A stretch of 64,000 bases of DNA from Microbacterium sp. SY138. Its GTDB lineage: Bacteria; Actinomycetota; Actinomycetes; Actinomycetales; Microbacteriaceae. Below, in pieces: positions 26,454 to 34,549 of the stretch (the first letter of the stretch is position 1; the number at the start of each line of letters is the position of its first letter). Location of the stretch: positions 2,108,001 to 2,172,000 of the forward strand of contig NZ_CP155793.1 in NCBI RefSeq assembly GCF_039729145.1. Direction: 5' to 3'. The notes below the pieces were generated by a model. It worked only from the letters and a program-made list of their open reading frames with translations. It searched no databases and was not told the origin of the DNA. The position numbers and the translations under genes were made by a program.

Positions 26454-27893
26454 TCAGGAGCGATCGGCGCGAAGCCTGGCCCGCTCCTCCTTCGCCGCCA
26501 TCTCGGTGACCGCCGCCTCACGCAGCTCCTGCATGTCCGCCGCCTGCGGAGCGTCCGCGTGTCCGTGGGCGTCGACGCCGTCGGACAGGGACTCGTCGAA
26601 CGGCAGCTCGCCGCTGAGCACGCGCCGCACACGGTCGCGGTCGATCTGCTTCGTCCAGGTGCCGATCAGGAGCGTCGCCACCGCGTTGCCGGTGAAGTTC
26701 GTGAGCGCGCGGCCCTCGGACATGAACCGGTCGATGCCGACGATCACGCCGACACCGTCCACCAGATCGGGACGGTAGGCCTGGAGACCACCGGCGAGGG
26801 TGGCGAGACCGGCACCGGTGACACCCGCTGCCCCCTTGCTGGCGATGATCATGAACACCAGCAGGCCGATCTGCTCGCCGATCGTCATCGGCTGCCCCAT
26901 ACCGGTGGCGATGAACAGCGAGGCCATGGTCAGGTAGATGGCCGTGCCGTCGAGGTTGAACGAGTATCCGGTCGGTACGGTGATGCCGACGACAGGCTTG
27001 GAGACGCCGACGAACTCCATCTTCGCGATCAGTCGAGGCAGCGCTGACTCCGACGACGAGGTGCCGACGATGAGCAGGTACTCCCTGGCGAGGTACTTCA
27101 TGAGGGAGAAGATGTTCACCCGCGTGACTGTCCACAGCAGCGCTCCGAGGATCACGACGATGAACAGGATGCAGGTGATGTAGAACGCGACCATCAGCGT
27201 TCCGAGGCTCCAGATGGCGGCGACACCGGTCTTGCCCACCACCGCGGCGATGGCGCCGAACGCTCCGAGAGGCGCAAGCCACAGGATCATGCCGAGGATG
27301 CGGAAGACCAGTTTCTGCAGCTGCTTGACAGCCTCCATGATCGGTGCACCGCGATCGCCGAGCCCCTGCAGGGCGAAGCCGACGAGCAGCGCGATGAACA
27401 GCACCTGCAGCACGCTCTCCCCCGTGAAGGCCGAGAAGAACGTCGTCGGGATGATGCCGAGGATGAACTCCTGCGTGGTCTTGGCCTCGGTCTCGACCGC
27501 ATCGTAGGTCGAGGAGGCCATGTCGAGACCGGCACCGGGGTGGATGATGTTGCCGACGACGAGGCCGATCGCGAGTGCGAAGGTCGACATGATCATGAAG
27601 TACAGCAGCGCCAGTCCGCCGATCTTGCCGACGGTGGCCGCCTTGGCGATCGATCCCACCCCGACGACGATCGTGCAGAAGATGATCGGCGCGATCATCA
27701 TCTTGATCAGAGCGACGAACCCCTTGCCCAGCGGCTCGAACGCCTGGCCGACCTCCGGCCACACGAGACCGACGACGGCGCCGAGGACGACCGCCAGCAG
27801 CACGGACACATACAGCCAGGTGTGCCGGTCCCACGATTGCTTCCCTCGCCGCCAATTGAATTTCGGCAGTGAGAATCCTGTTGTGAGCGCCAT
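26454..27893 (-). CDS. dctA: Cation:dicarboxylate symporter (DctA type)
   Basis: Proton- or sodium-coupled importer of C4-dicarboxylates such as succinate, fumarate and malate. 479 residues with eight membrane helices plus two re-entrant hairpins. Family motifs: a serine-rich hairpin around GTSSSESALPRLIAKME, the TVPTGYSFNLDGTAIYL segment with the NLDGT cation site, and GVGVIVGIDRFMSEGRALTN. GAGGAGG lies five bases before the ATG at 27893, so that start replaces one six codons upstream. It is divergent from a CitA/CitB-type two-component system with 145 bases between, which is probably its regulator. The last 40 residues are charged and cytoplasmic. Confidence 0.93.
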   Translation of the reverse strand: MALTTGFSLPKFNWRRGKQSWDRHTWLYVSVLLAVVLGAVVGLVWPEVGQAFEPLGKGFVALIKMMIAPIIFCTIVVGVGSIAKAATVGKIGGLALLYFMIMSTFALAIGLVVGNIIHPGAGLDMASSTYDAVETEAKTTQEFILGIIPTTFFSAFTGESVLQVLFIALLVGFALQGLGDRGAPIMEAVKQLQKLVFRILGMILWLAPLGAFGAIAAVVGKTGVAAIWSLGTLMVAFYITCILFIVVILGALLWTVTRVNIFSLMKYLAREYLLIVGTSSSESALPRLIAKMEFVGVSKPVVGITVPTGYSFNLDGTAIYLTMASLFIATGMGQPMTIGEQIGLLVFMIIASKGAAGVTGAGLATLAGGLQAYRPDLVDGVGVIVGIDRFMSEGRALTNFTGNAVATLLIGTWTKQIDRDRVRRVLSGELPFDESLSDGVDAHGHADAPQAADMQELREAAVTEMAAKEERARLRADRS

Positions 27894-28038
27894 CGCATCC
27901 TCCTCGATCATCGACGTCTTCGTCTGGTGGGCGGCTGCGTCGCCGCCGATCAGATCTCACGGTCTCCGACTTCGCGCACGGAGGCGACTTGTGGTCGTAT
28001 TGGTCACGGCACCGGAGCATCGACGATCGGAGGAAGCG

Positions 28039-29319
28039 ATGGCGCACACCTCCCGCGCACGCAGCGCCGCATCCCGAGTCTTCGCGGTGCTGCTCGTCGC
28101 GGCCGTCGTGATCGGCGCTGTGGTGGCCGTCTACCTGGTGGTCGAGGCGCAGCGGTCGATCCGCGCCGAGGCCGAACGGGTGACGGCGGCCACCGCCGCC
28201 GCGTTCGCCTCCTCTCCCCTGGTGATCGACGGTCTGCGCGGGGATGATCCGGGCTCAGCGACCCCGGTGCTCGAGCCCTATTCGCTCGCGGTGATCGCCA
28301 GTGCAGGACTCGACTTCATCACGGTCATGACGCCGGACGGCACGCGGATCACGCACCCCGACACCGACCAGATCGGCGGACACTACCTGGGAACGATCCC
28401 GTCGTCGCCCATCCCACTCACCGAGGAGTTCACCGGCACTCTCGGCCCTTCGGTGCGCACCATCGCGCCGGTGACGACGACGGACGGCGCGCTGATCGGC
28501 TGGGTGTCGGCCGGCGTGACGACAGAGTCGATCACCGACACCCTGATCCGCCGCCTGCCTCTCACCCTCGGCATCACGATCGGCCTCGTCGCCCTCGGTG
28601 CCGGCGGTGCCGTGATCGCCCGACGCGTGACCCGCCGCATCGCGGGCGATCTGCCACCCGGTCAGGTGCGCGACGCGGTCTCTTCCTACGAATCGATCCG
28701 CACTCTGAGCGAAGCCCTGCGCGCGCAGACCCACGAGCACGGGAATCGGATGCACGCCGCCGTCGCTCTGCTCGAACTCGGGCGCCGGGACGAGGCGATC
28801 GAGATCCTCACCGAGACTTCTCGACAGAGCCAGTCGCTCGTCGACCAGGTGACCGCACGACGACACGGGGATCCCGCCGTGGGTGCTCTCCTTCTCGGCA
28901 AAGCCTCCCAGGCCAAGGAACGCGGCATCGATTGGCGGGTGCGCATCGAACCCGACACACCTCGCACACCGCTGTCCCCGGTGGACGCCGTCTCGGTGCT
29001 CGGCAATCTCGTGGACAACGCCATGGATGCGGCCGCTGAGTCCGACGACCGCTGGGTTCAGGTCTCGCTCCGCCCGCACGGTGCCGGGATCATGCTCGAG
29101 GTCTCGGACAGCGGCCCCGGCATCCCGCCTTCCCTGCGGGAGCGTATCTTCGACCAGGGCTACTCCACGAAGCCCGCCGACGCGCAGGGTCGCGGCGTCG
29201 GGCTCGCGCTCGTCCATTCCGTGGTCACCGGCGCCGGCGGTTCTGTGACCGTGAGTGACGATCCGACGACGTTCCGGGTCGTCCTCCCCGCAGCAGGGCC
29301 ACGGAGGTCTCCGGCATGA
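28039..29319 (+). CDS. CitA/DcuS-like sensor histidine kinase without a cytoplasmic PAS domain
   Basis: 426 residues: membrane segment at about 13-35, an extracytoplasmic sensor domain to about 170 (with DFITVMTPDGTRITHPD and IGGHYLGTI, as in CitA/DcuS PAS-type sensors), second segment at about 172-195, then directly the histidine-kinase helices. The phospho-acceptor is in AQTHEHGNRMHAAVALLEL, the N box is NLVDNAMDAA, and the G boxes are DSGPGIP and GRGVGLALV. Only about 40 residues separate the second segment from the histidine, so the cytoplasmic PAS domain of CitA is missing. GGAGGAA precedes the ATG at 28039. The response regulator overlaps its stop. Likely ligand: a di- or tricarboxylate taken up by the neighbouring symporter. 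Confidence 0.92.
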   Translation: MAHTSRARSAASRVFAVLLVAAVVIGAVVAVYLVVEAQRSIRAEAERVTAATAAAFASSPLVIDGLRGDDPGSATPVLEPYSLAVIASAGLDFITVMTPDGTRITHPDTDQIGGHYLGTIPSSPIPLTEEFTGTLGPSVRTIAPVTTTDGALIGWVSAGVTTESITDTLIRRLPLTLGITIGLVALGAGGAVIARRVTRRIAGDLPPGQVRDAVSSYESIRTLSEALRAQTHEHGNRMHAAVALLELGRRDEAIEILTETSRQSQSLVDQVTARRHGDPAVGALLLGKASQAKERGIDWRVRIEPDTPRTPLSPVDAVSVLGNLVDNAMDAAAESDDRWVQVSLRPHGAGIMLEVSDSGPGIPPSLRERIFDQGYSTKPADAQGRGVGLALVHSVVTGAGGSVTVSDDPTTFRVVLPAAGPRRSPA

Positions 29320-30005
29320 TCCGCACACTCATCGTCGATGACGATGCTCTGACCCTCGAACTGCATCGCGACTACATGGCCCGCCTCGACGGGTTCGTCG
29401 TCGCCGGCGAGTGCACGGGGGCTCGAGCCGCCATGAGGGCCGTGCTCGAGCGCCCCGATGCGTTCGACCTGGTTCTGCTCGACATCACGATGCCGGACGG
29501 CTCCGGCATCGACGTGCTCCGCACGCTTCGCGGGCGATCCGCGGCCGTGGATGTGATCGCCATCACCGGCGTCCGCGACGCCGACGCCGTTCGACAGATG
29601 GCCGCACTCGGTGTCTTCCAGTATCTGATCAAGCCGTTCCCCTTCGCGGTGTTCCGCGAGCGGATGGAGCAGTACCGTACGCACCGCGAACAGGCGCGGA
29701 GCACCGAGGGCGAAGCGACGCAGGCGGAAATCGACGCCCTGCTCGGGCGTTCCACCGCGACGATCCCCCTCCCCAAGGGGCTCTCGGCGGCCTCGCTCGA
29801 CAGGGTCACCGCCGAGTTGCGCACCGACGGGCCGCTCTCGGCGAGCGAGGCGGCAGAGCGTCTCGGTATGTCGCGGGTCGCCGTGCGTCGCTACCTGGAA
29901 CACCTGGTCGCCGAAGGCGTACTCACGCGTTCGGCGCGATACGGGACCCGCGGACGGCCGGAGACCGAGTACGACTGGAAGAGGCGACCCGGCCCGGGGA
30001 CCTGA
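29316..30005 (+). CDS. CitB/DcuR-family response regulator
   Basis: 229 residues: receiver domain 1-120 with the acidic pair D9/D10, the phosphorylation site D56 in LVLLDITMP and the lysine in LIKPFPF; a linker; then a C-terminal winged-helix/helix-turn-helix at about 160-220 (ASEAAERLGMSRVAVRRYLEHL). This layout is that of CitB/DcuR regulators of carboxylate uptake and metabolism. Its ATG overlaps the kinase stop by four bases (ATGA). The predicted target is the divergent dicarboxylate symporter promoter, at 27894-28038. Convergent with a flavin oxidoreductase gene that ends only four bases away. Confidence 0.93.
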   Translation: MIRTLIVDDDALTLELHRDYMARLDGFVVAGECTGARAAMRAVLERPDAFDLVLLDITMPDGSGIDVLRTLRGRSAAVDVIAITGVRDADAVRQMAALGVFQYLIKPFPFAVFRERMEQYRTHREQARSTEGEATQAEIDALLGRSTATIPLPKGLSAASLDRVTAELRTDGPLSASEAAERLGMSRVAVRRYLEHLVAEGVLTRSARYGTRGRPETEYDWKRRPGPGT

Positions 30006-30008
30006 CCG

Positions 30009-31361
30009 TCAGCGCGGCAGCCGTCCGTCGTGCAGCACCGCGTGCGGATCGAAGCGCGCACGCAGATCACGAAGCCGGGCGATCTCGTCGTCGGACCCGC
30101 AGCGCTCGAGGGTCTGTTCCGGTTCGAGGAAGGTCGCCACGGTCTGCGATGCCTCGTTCGGTCCCAGCAGCTCTCGGAAGGCCTCGAGACTCATCTCTCC
30201 CGGTTCTGCGGGCACTCCCGGGATCACCGGCACGAGAGCGTGCAACAGCCAGCCCACGGATTCGAGCGAGGCGAAACCCTCACGCCGCGGTGCATCGAGA
30301 GCACCGCCGAGCATACGGATGTCGATGCCCATGATCGGCCACTGCTCCGGCAGCTCCCGGAATTCGAGGAGGGCGTCGATGGTCGCATCGTCGAGCACGC
30401 TGAGCGCCATCGACGCCCCACGCCCCGGCGTGGGATCCGTCGGCTCGTTCGAGGCGGCCGCGAGTGCCGCCGGCGACGTCGGCCCGGTGATCTCCCTGCG
30501 CACCGTCCCTGCCCGCCGTATGGTGTCGATCAGCTCCTCCTGCGACCCGTCGGCCGACAGCGCCTGGACCGTGAGGAAGCTCCTTCCCCTGATCTCCTCC
30601 GGAAGCTGCAGGGCGTCCGGCATGCGCATCGAGTTGAGGAAGACGTTGAGCGTCGACGGAGCCGAGGCTGCGAGGTCGCGGACGGCACGGACCACCGCTG
30701 GGGCATCAGCGACGTCGAAGGTGAGGTTCGCCCCCCAGACGGCGGGTGCCCGCACCAGATCGATCTCGGTCGCGGTCACGATCCCGACGAGGCCGCCGGC
30801 GCCCCGCAGCGCCCACATGAGGTCGGCATCGGTGTCGTCGTCGACGCGCTCGTGCGTGCCGTCGGTGCGCAGCACCCACGCCGCGCGCAGGTTGTCGGAC
30901 CCGAGACCCGCCGTCCGGCTGAACCACGAGTGTCCGCCGCCCAGCGTGTACCCCGCGACGCTCACCACCGGACTGGTTCCGGCAGGAGCGACCCACCCCG
31001 AGCCTTCGAGCGCCTCGACGACAGCTCCCCAGCGCACGCCGGTACCGACTCTGACGATGCCGCTTTCGAGGTCGACCTCCAGATCGTCAAAAGCACCCAT
31101 GCGCACGAGCACGGTGCCGGCCAGGGATCCGGAGGCGCCATGACCACTCGGCTGGATCGCGAGCGGCGTGCCGGACTCGCGTGCCGCACTCAGCAGTGCA
31201 CGGAGGTCGTCGACGTCGGCAGGTATCGCCACCGCATCCGGCCGCTGCTCGATCGCGAGATTCCACGGCTGTCGCGCCGCATCGTAAGCGTCGTCTTCGG
31301 GGAGGAGGAGGGTGCCGGTGAGTCGTTCCTGGAGCGCGACGAGCGCGGGGTGTGTGGGCAT
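30009..31361 (-). CDS. FAD-binding oxidoreductase (berberine-bridge-enzyme / PCMH type)
   Basis: 450 residues with a PCMH-type FAD domain at about 30-210 (IQPSGHGASGSL, VRVGTGVRWGAVVEAL, GYTLGGGHSWFSRTAGLGSDN) and a BBE-like C-terminus ending LRARFDPHAVL. The histidine at the 8-alpha flavin site (SGHGAS) is present, but the Cys used for a second covalent bond is not. Oxidises an unknown alcohol or sugar with O2 or another acceptor. The ATG at 31361 lies six bases after TACGGT; an in-frame ATG at 31406 would add 15 residues encoded by the inverted repeat and is less likely. It is the last of three same-strand flavin genes. Confidence 0.88.
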   Translation of the reverse strand: MPTHPALVALQERLTGTLLLPEDDAYDAARQPWNLAIEQRPDAVAIPADVDDLRALLSAARESGTPLAIQPSGHGASGSLAGTVLVRMGAFDDLEVDLESGIVRVGTGVRWGAVVEALEGSGWVAPAGTSPVVSVAGYTLGGGHSWFSRTAGLGSDNLRAAWVLRTDGTHERVDDDTDADLMWALRGAGGLVGIVTATEIDLVRAPAVWGANLTFDVADAPAVVRAVRDLAASAPSTLNVFLNSMRMPDALQLPEEIRGRSFLTVQALSADGSQEELIDTIRRAGTVRREITGPTSPAALAAASNEPTDPTPGRGASMALSVLDDATIDALLEFRELPEQWPIMGIDIRMLGGALDAPRREGFASLESVGWLLHALVPVIPGVPAEPGEMSLEAFRELLGPNEASQTVATFLEPEQTLERCGSDDEIARLRDLRARFDPHAVLHDGRLPR

Positions 31362-31408
31362 GACGCCACCGTACGATATCCCTCGGACATCGTACGGTGG
31401 CGTCATGC
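31358..31408. repeat. Perfect 20-base inverted repeat holding mirror-image promoters
   Basis: GCATGACGCCACCGTACGAT at 31358-31377 and its exact reverse complement at 31389-31408, with 11 bases between. Each arm, read outward, gives TACGGT, six bases, then ATG, the leaderless promoter pattern of this genome. The left-going copy serves the FAD oxidoreductase; the right-going copy points into the antisense strand of the FMN reductase gene. It may be an operator as well as a promoter, or fold as a hairpin in the flavin transcript. Confidence 0.8.
31368..31373 (-). promoter_or_regulatory. -10 element of the FAD oxidoreductase gene
   Basis: TACGGT on the minus strand, six bases before the ATG at 31361, inside the left arm of the inverted repeat. 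Confidence 0.5.
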
Positions 31409-31413
31409 GCCGC

Positions 31414-32058
31414 TCACTCGCCCGCGAGACCGCCGAGCATGTGGCCGAAGGAACGCCCCTCTCCCAGGTACGTCGCCGGATCGTACGGGTCGGCGACCGC
31501 GGTCGCCTCGCGTCGGGCGATCGCCTCCGCCAACTCTCTGGCACCCTTCTCGACGCGCTTGGCGAGCGGCGCGACGTCGTCTCCCGCTCCACCCCAGTCG
31601 CTCGATGCCGCGAACACCCCGGTCGAGACGGGCTCCGCATGCAGGTAGGCGAAGAGCGGGCGGATCGCGTAGTCGATCGCCAGCGAGTGCCGCGCGGTGC
31701 CGGCGTTCGCACCGATCAGCACGGGCGTGCCGGTGAGCGCATCCGGGTCGAGCACGTCGATGAAGGACTTGAACAACCCCGAGTAGCTCGTCGAGAAGAT
31801 CGGCGTCACCGCGATCAGCGCGTCGGCGGAGACCACGGTGTTGATCGCCGTCTCCAGGGCCGGCGGCGCGAACCCGGTGAGCAGGTTGTTCGTGATGTCG
31901 TGCGCATAGTCCCGCAGCTCGATCACGTCGACGCTCGCTTCGATGTCGTGCTCGGCGAGGGCTTTCACGGTCTCGGCCGCGAGTCGGTCCGCGAGCATCC
32001 TCGTGGACGACGGGTTCGACAGGCCGGCGGAGACCACGGCGATACGACGCACGGCCAT
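31414..32058 (-). CDS. NADPH-dependent FMN reductase, CE1759 family (LLM partner)
   Basis: 214 residues of the flavodoxin-like NAD(P)H:FMN reductase family. It supplies reduced FMN to a monooxygenase. Seen: N-terminal IAVVSAGLSNPSSTRMLADRL, the flavin-binding IAVTPIFSTSYSGLFKSFID near 85-105, and GTPVLIGANAGTARHS near 115. This is the LLM-partnered CE1759 type, which is almost always encoded next to a CE1758-type luciferase-like enzyme, and that gene ends just one base upstream here. The two are surely one operon. The stop is followed at once by the 20-base inverted repeat. Confidence 0.9.
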   Translation of the reverse strand: MAVRRIAVVSAGLSNPSSTRMLADRLAAETVKALAEHDIEASVDVIELRDYAHDITNNLLTGFAPPALETAINTVVSADALIAVTPIFSTSYSGLFKSFIDVLDPDALTGTPVLIGANAGTARHSLAIDYAIRPLFAYLHAEPVSTGVFAASSDWGGAGDDVAPLAKRVEKGARELAEAIARREATAVADPYDPATYLGEGRSFGHMLGGLAGE

Positions 32059-32059
32059 G

Positions 32060-33286
32060 TCACGCCTCCGTGCGGCCGAGCCCGAAGGCTGCGCCTGCGG
32101 GGGCCGGGCTGTCCTGGTAGGGCGAATCGCCTGTCAGGTTGTCACCGCGGTTGGCGCCGGGGCGCGCCTGACGGGTCGGACCGTCGCCGAATTCGGCCCT
32201 GACGCGTGCCGCGTGGGTCGGCGCGTCGGGCACGGCGGCGGGGCGGTCTTTCGCGAGCTCCTTGCGGAGCACCGGCACGACCTCGGAACCGAGGATGTCG
32301 AGCTGCTCCAGCACCGTCTTGAGCGGCAGACCCGCGTGGTCGATCAGGAAGAGTTGCCGCTGGTAGTCACCGTAGTGCTCGCGCATCGCGGCGTACCGGT
32401 CGATCACCTGCTGCGGGGAACCCACCGTCAGCGGAGTCATCTCGGTGAAGTCCTCCATGCTCGGCCCGTGACCGTAGACGGGCGCGTTGTCGAAGTACGG
32501 GCGGAACTGGTTCACCGCGTCCTGCGACTTCGCGGCCATGAACACCTGTCCGCCGAGACCCACGATCGCCTGTTCCCGTGTGCCGTGGCCGTAGTGCTCG
32601 AAGCGCTGGCGGTACAGCTCGATGAGGCGCTGGTAGTGCTCCTTGGGCCAGAAGATGTTGTTCGCGAAGAAGCCGTCACCGTAGTACGCAGCCTGCTCGG
32701 CGATCTCCGGGGTACGGATGGATCCGTGCCATACGAACGGCGCGATCCCGTCGAGGGGGCGCGGAGTCGACGTGAAGCCCTGCAGCGGCGTGCGGAACTT
32801 GCCCTCCCAGTCGACGACGTCCTCACGCCACAGCTTGTGCAGCAGGGCGTAGTTCTCGATCGCGAGCGGGAGTCCCTGGCGGATGTCCTGACCGAACCAG
32901 GGATACACCGGACCGGTGTTGCCACGACCGAGCATGAGGTCCATGCGGCCGTCAGAGACATGCTGCAGCATCGCGTACTCCTCGGCGATGCGCACGGGAT
33001 CGTTCGTGGTGATGAGCGTCGTCGACGTGGAGACGATCAGGCGCTCGGTCTGCGCGGCCAGCGCCGCGAGGAAGGTCGTGGGGCTGGAGGACCAGAACGG
33101 CGGGTTGTGGTGCTCGCCGATCGCGAAGACGTCGAGTCCGACCTCTTCGGCGTGCACGGCGATCGCCGTGGTCGCCTTGATGCGCTCCTGCTCACTGGGG
33201 GTGATCCCGGTGGTGGGATCGCGCGTGATGTCGCTGACCGACATGATGCCGAACTGCATCGCCTGCGCGCCTGACTGCTCGCTCAT
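32060..33286 (-). CDS. LLM-class flavin-dependent monooxygenase, CE1758 family
   Basis: 408 residues of the bacterial luciferase-like superfamily (TIM barrel using FMNH2 and O2). Typical stretches: MQFGIMSVSDI, FAIGEHHNPPFWSSSPTTFLAALAAQT near 55-80, DGRMDLMLGRGNT near 112-124, and a long C-terminal extension rich in Arg/Gly/Pro after residue 350. Substrate unknown; CE1758/CE1759 pairs are widespread in actinobacteria. The promoter has TTGACA at 33349-33354, and a 16-base motif shared with yceI sits in the spacer. GGAG precedes the ATG. The FMN reductase follows after one base. Confidence 0.92.
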   Translation of the reverse strand: MSEQSGAQAMQFGIMSVSDITRDPTTGITPSEQERIKATTAIAVHAEEVGLDVFAIGEHHNPPFWSSSPTTFLAALAAQTERLIVSTSTTLITTNDPVRIAEEYAMLQHVSDGRMDLMLGRGNTGPVYPWFGQDIRQGLPLAIENYALLHKLWREDVVDWEGKFRTPLQGFTSTPRPLDGIAPFVWHGSIRTPEIAEQAAYYGDGFFANNIFWPKEHYQRLIELYRQRFEHYGHGTREQAIVGLGGQVFMAAKSQDAVNQFRPYFDNAPVYGHGPSMEDFTEMTPLTVGSPQQVIDRYAAMREHYGDYQRQLFLIDHAGLPLKTVLEQLDILGSEVVPVLRKELAKDRPAAVPDAPTHAARVRAEFGDGPTRQARPGANRGDNLTGDSPYQDSPAPAGAAFGLGRTEA

Positions 33287-33329
33287 GATTGCTCCGTGTC
33301 TCCGAACCGGATGACTCGCATCCGTTTCT

Positions 33330-33345
33330 ATTCATTTGAATGTAT
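33330..33345. promoter_or_regulatory. Operator-like motif in the flavin operon promoter
   Basis: On the minus strand ATACATTCAAATGAAT, containing the inverted pair ATTCA-AA-TGAAT. It lies just downstream of TTGACA (33349-33354), in the promoter spacer of the LLM gene. The same motif with two changes occurs before yceI at 43885-43900. MarR-type repressors bind sites of this kind; no such regulator was identified as its partner in the window. Confidence 0.6.
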
Positions 33346-33384
33346 CTGTGTCAACGCGCTCACAGCAACTTTATTCCCGGCCTG

Positions 33385-33390
33385 TAGCCT
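33385..33390 (+). promoter_or_regulatory. -10 element of the acyltransferase gene (leaderless)
   Basis: TAGCCT six bases before the ATG at 33397. Confidence 0.65.
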
Positions 33391-33396
33391 CGAACG

Positions 33397-34539
33397 ATGA
33401 GCACTGCCGGCGCCGACATCTCAGGGCCCACCACAGGATCGGTTCCCCGCAGGCGGAGACGTGTGCCGTTCTGGGACAACGCGCGCTACGTCTGCATCGT
33501 GCTCGTCGTGCTCGGTCACGCGATCCAGCGCCTGACGTACGACTCCGACATCGCCTTCGCGTTCTACCTCGCGCTGTACGCGTTCCACATGCCGGCGTTC
33601 GCCATCATCTCCGGCTACTTCTCGAAGTCCGGCTCGCCCTCCAAGACGCAGATGGCCAGGGTGATCACGGACATCCTGCTCCCCTACGTCATCTTCGAGA
33701 CGCTGTGGACACTCACCAAATGGCTGGTCGAGGGCCAGGTCGATCCGAACATCACGAAACCGAGCTGGACGCTGTGGTTCCTCCTCGCGCTCGGGATCTT
33801 CCGGCTCGTGCTCCCGTACCTCGCACTGCTCCGGTGGCCGCTGCTGTGGACCGTGGTCATCTCGGTCGGCGTGGGCTACCTGCCGAACGTCGACAGCACG
33901 TTCTCGCTGTCCCGCACCCTGGGGCTCCTTCCCTTCTTCACGCTGGGCTGGTGGCTGCGCGAGCACGACATCGTCGACAGGTTCCGCCTCCTCGACTTCC
34001 GCCCCTGGTGGATCCGCGGCGGCGCCGTCGCGATCTTCGCGCTGGCCGGCTGGGCGGCCTGGAACTGGCTTCCGCTGTGGCAGGCGTCCGACCTGCGGCA
34101 CTGGCTCTTCTACGAGGACTCCTACGCCGACCTGGGCGGGGAGCAGTGGTGGGCCGGCGGGGTGCGGATCCTCCTGATGATGCTCGCCGTCGTGCTCAGC
34201 GCCGCCTTCTTCGCCCTCATCCCGCGGGGCGCCCACTGGTGGACGGCATTCGGCCAGTACACGATGTACGTGTTCCTCCTGCATTCGTTCGTGCTGTACC
34301 CCTTCCGCGAGAGCGGGATCCTGCAGAGCCTCGAGCCGACCTGGATCTGGCTCCCCCTCGTCACCGTGGCGTCAGTGCTGATCGCCCTCGCGCTGGCGAC
34401 GAAGCCGGTCAGGTGGGTCTTCCGCCCGCTGGTGGAACCCCGCCCAGGGTGGCTCTTCGCCGACCCGGCGCTGGCCTCCAAGGAGGGGCGCCGGAACGAC
34501 CCGACGGGCTCGCGGCGCCCGCGCCAGACCGGACGATAA
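33397..34539 (+). CDS. Acyltransferase-3-family integral membrane protein
   Basis: 380 residues with about ten membrane helices. The family's N-terminal WDNARYVCIVLVVLGHAIQ pattern is present, with the catalytic histidine in VLGHAIQRL (residue about 47), followed by HMPAFAIISGYFSK, typical of the membrane-bound acetyl/succinyltransferases and fucose-4-O-acetylase-like proteins. These acylate surface sugars. A short Arg-rich N-terminus keeps the start cytoplasmic. TAGCCT lies six bases before the ATG. A serine hydrolase gene follows after 10 bases but has its own leaderless promoter. The sugar acceptor is not known. Confidence 0.9.
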   Translation: MSTAGADISGPTTGSVPRRRRRVPFWDNARYVCIVLVVLGHAIQRLTYDSDIAFAFYLALYAFHMPAFAIISGYFSKSGSPSKTQMARVITDILLPYVIFETLWTLTKWLVEGQVDPNITKPSWTLWFLLALGIFRLVLPYLALLRWPLLWTVVISVGVGYLPNVDSTFSLSRTLGLLPFFTLGWWLREHDIVDRFRLLDFRPWWIRGGAVAIFALAGWAAWNWLPLWQASDLRHWLFYEDSYADLGGEQWWAGGVRILLMMLAVVLSAAFFALIPRGAHWWTAFGQYTMYVFLLHSFVLYPFRESGILQSLEPTWIWLPLVTVASVLIALALATKPVRWVFRPLVEPRPGWLFADPALASKEGRRNDPTGSRRPRQTGR

Positions 34540-34542
34540 CCT
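34537..34542 (+). promoter_or_regulatory. -10 element of the serine hydrolase gene
   Basis: TAACCT, seven bases before the GTG at 34550; it overlaps the acyltransferase stop codon. Confidence 0.55.
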
Positions 34543-34549
34543 CGAAGGT

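Noticed and set aside
31362..31406. An upstream ATG at 31406 as the start of the FAD oxidoreductase
   Set aside because: It would add 15 residues encoded wholly by the inverted repeat and spacer; the ATG at 31361 has the six-base TANNNT spacing used throughout the window.
31405..32202. A plus-strand frame starting at the mirror-image leaderless promoter at 31405
   Set aside because: It is antisense to the FMN reductase gene and has no recognisable motif. If transcribed it is more likely an antisense RNA than a protein gene.
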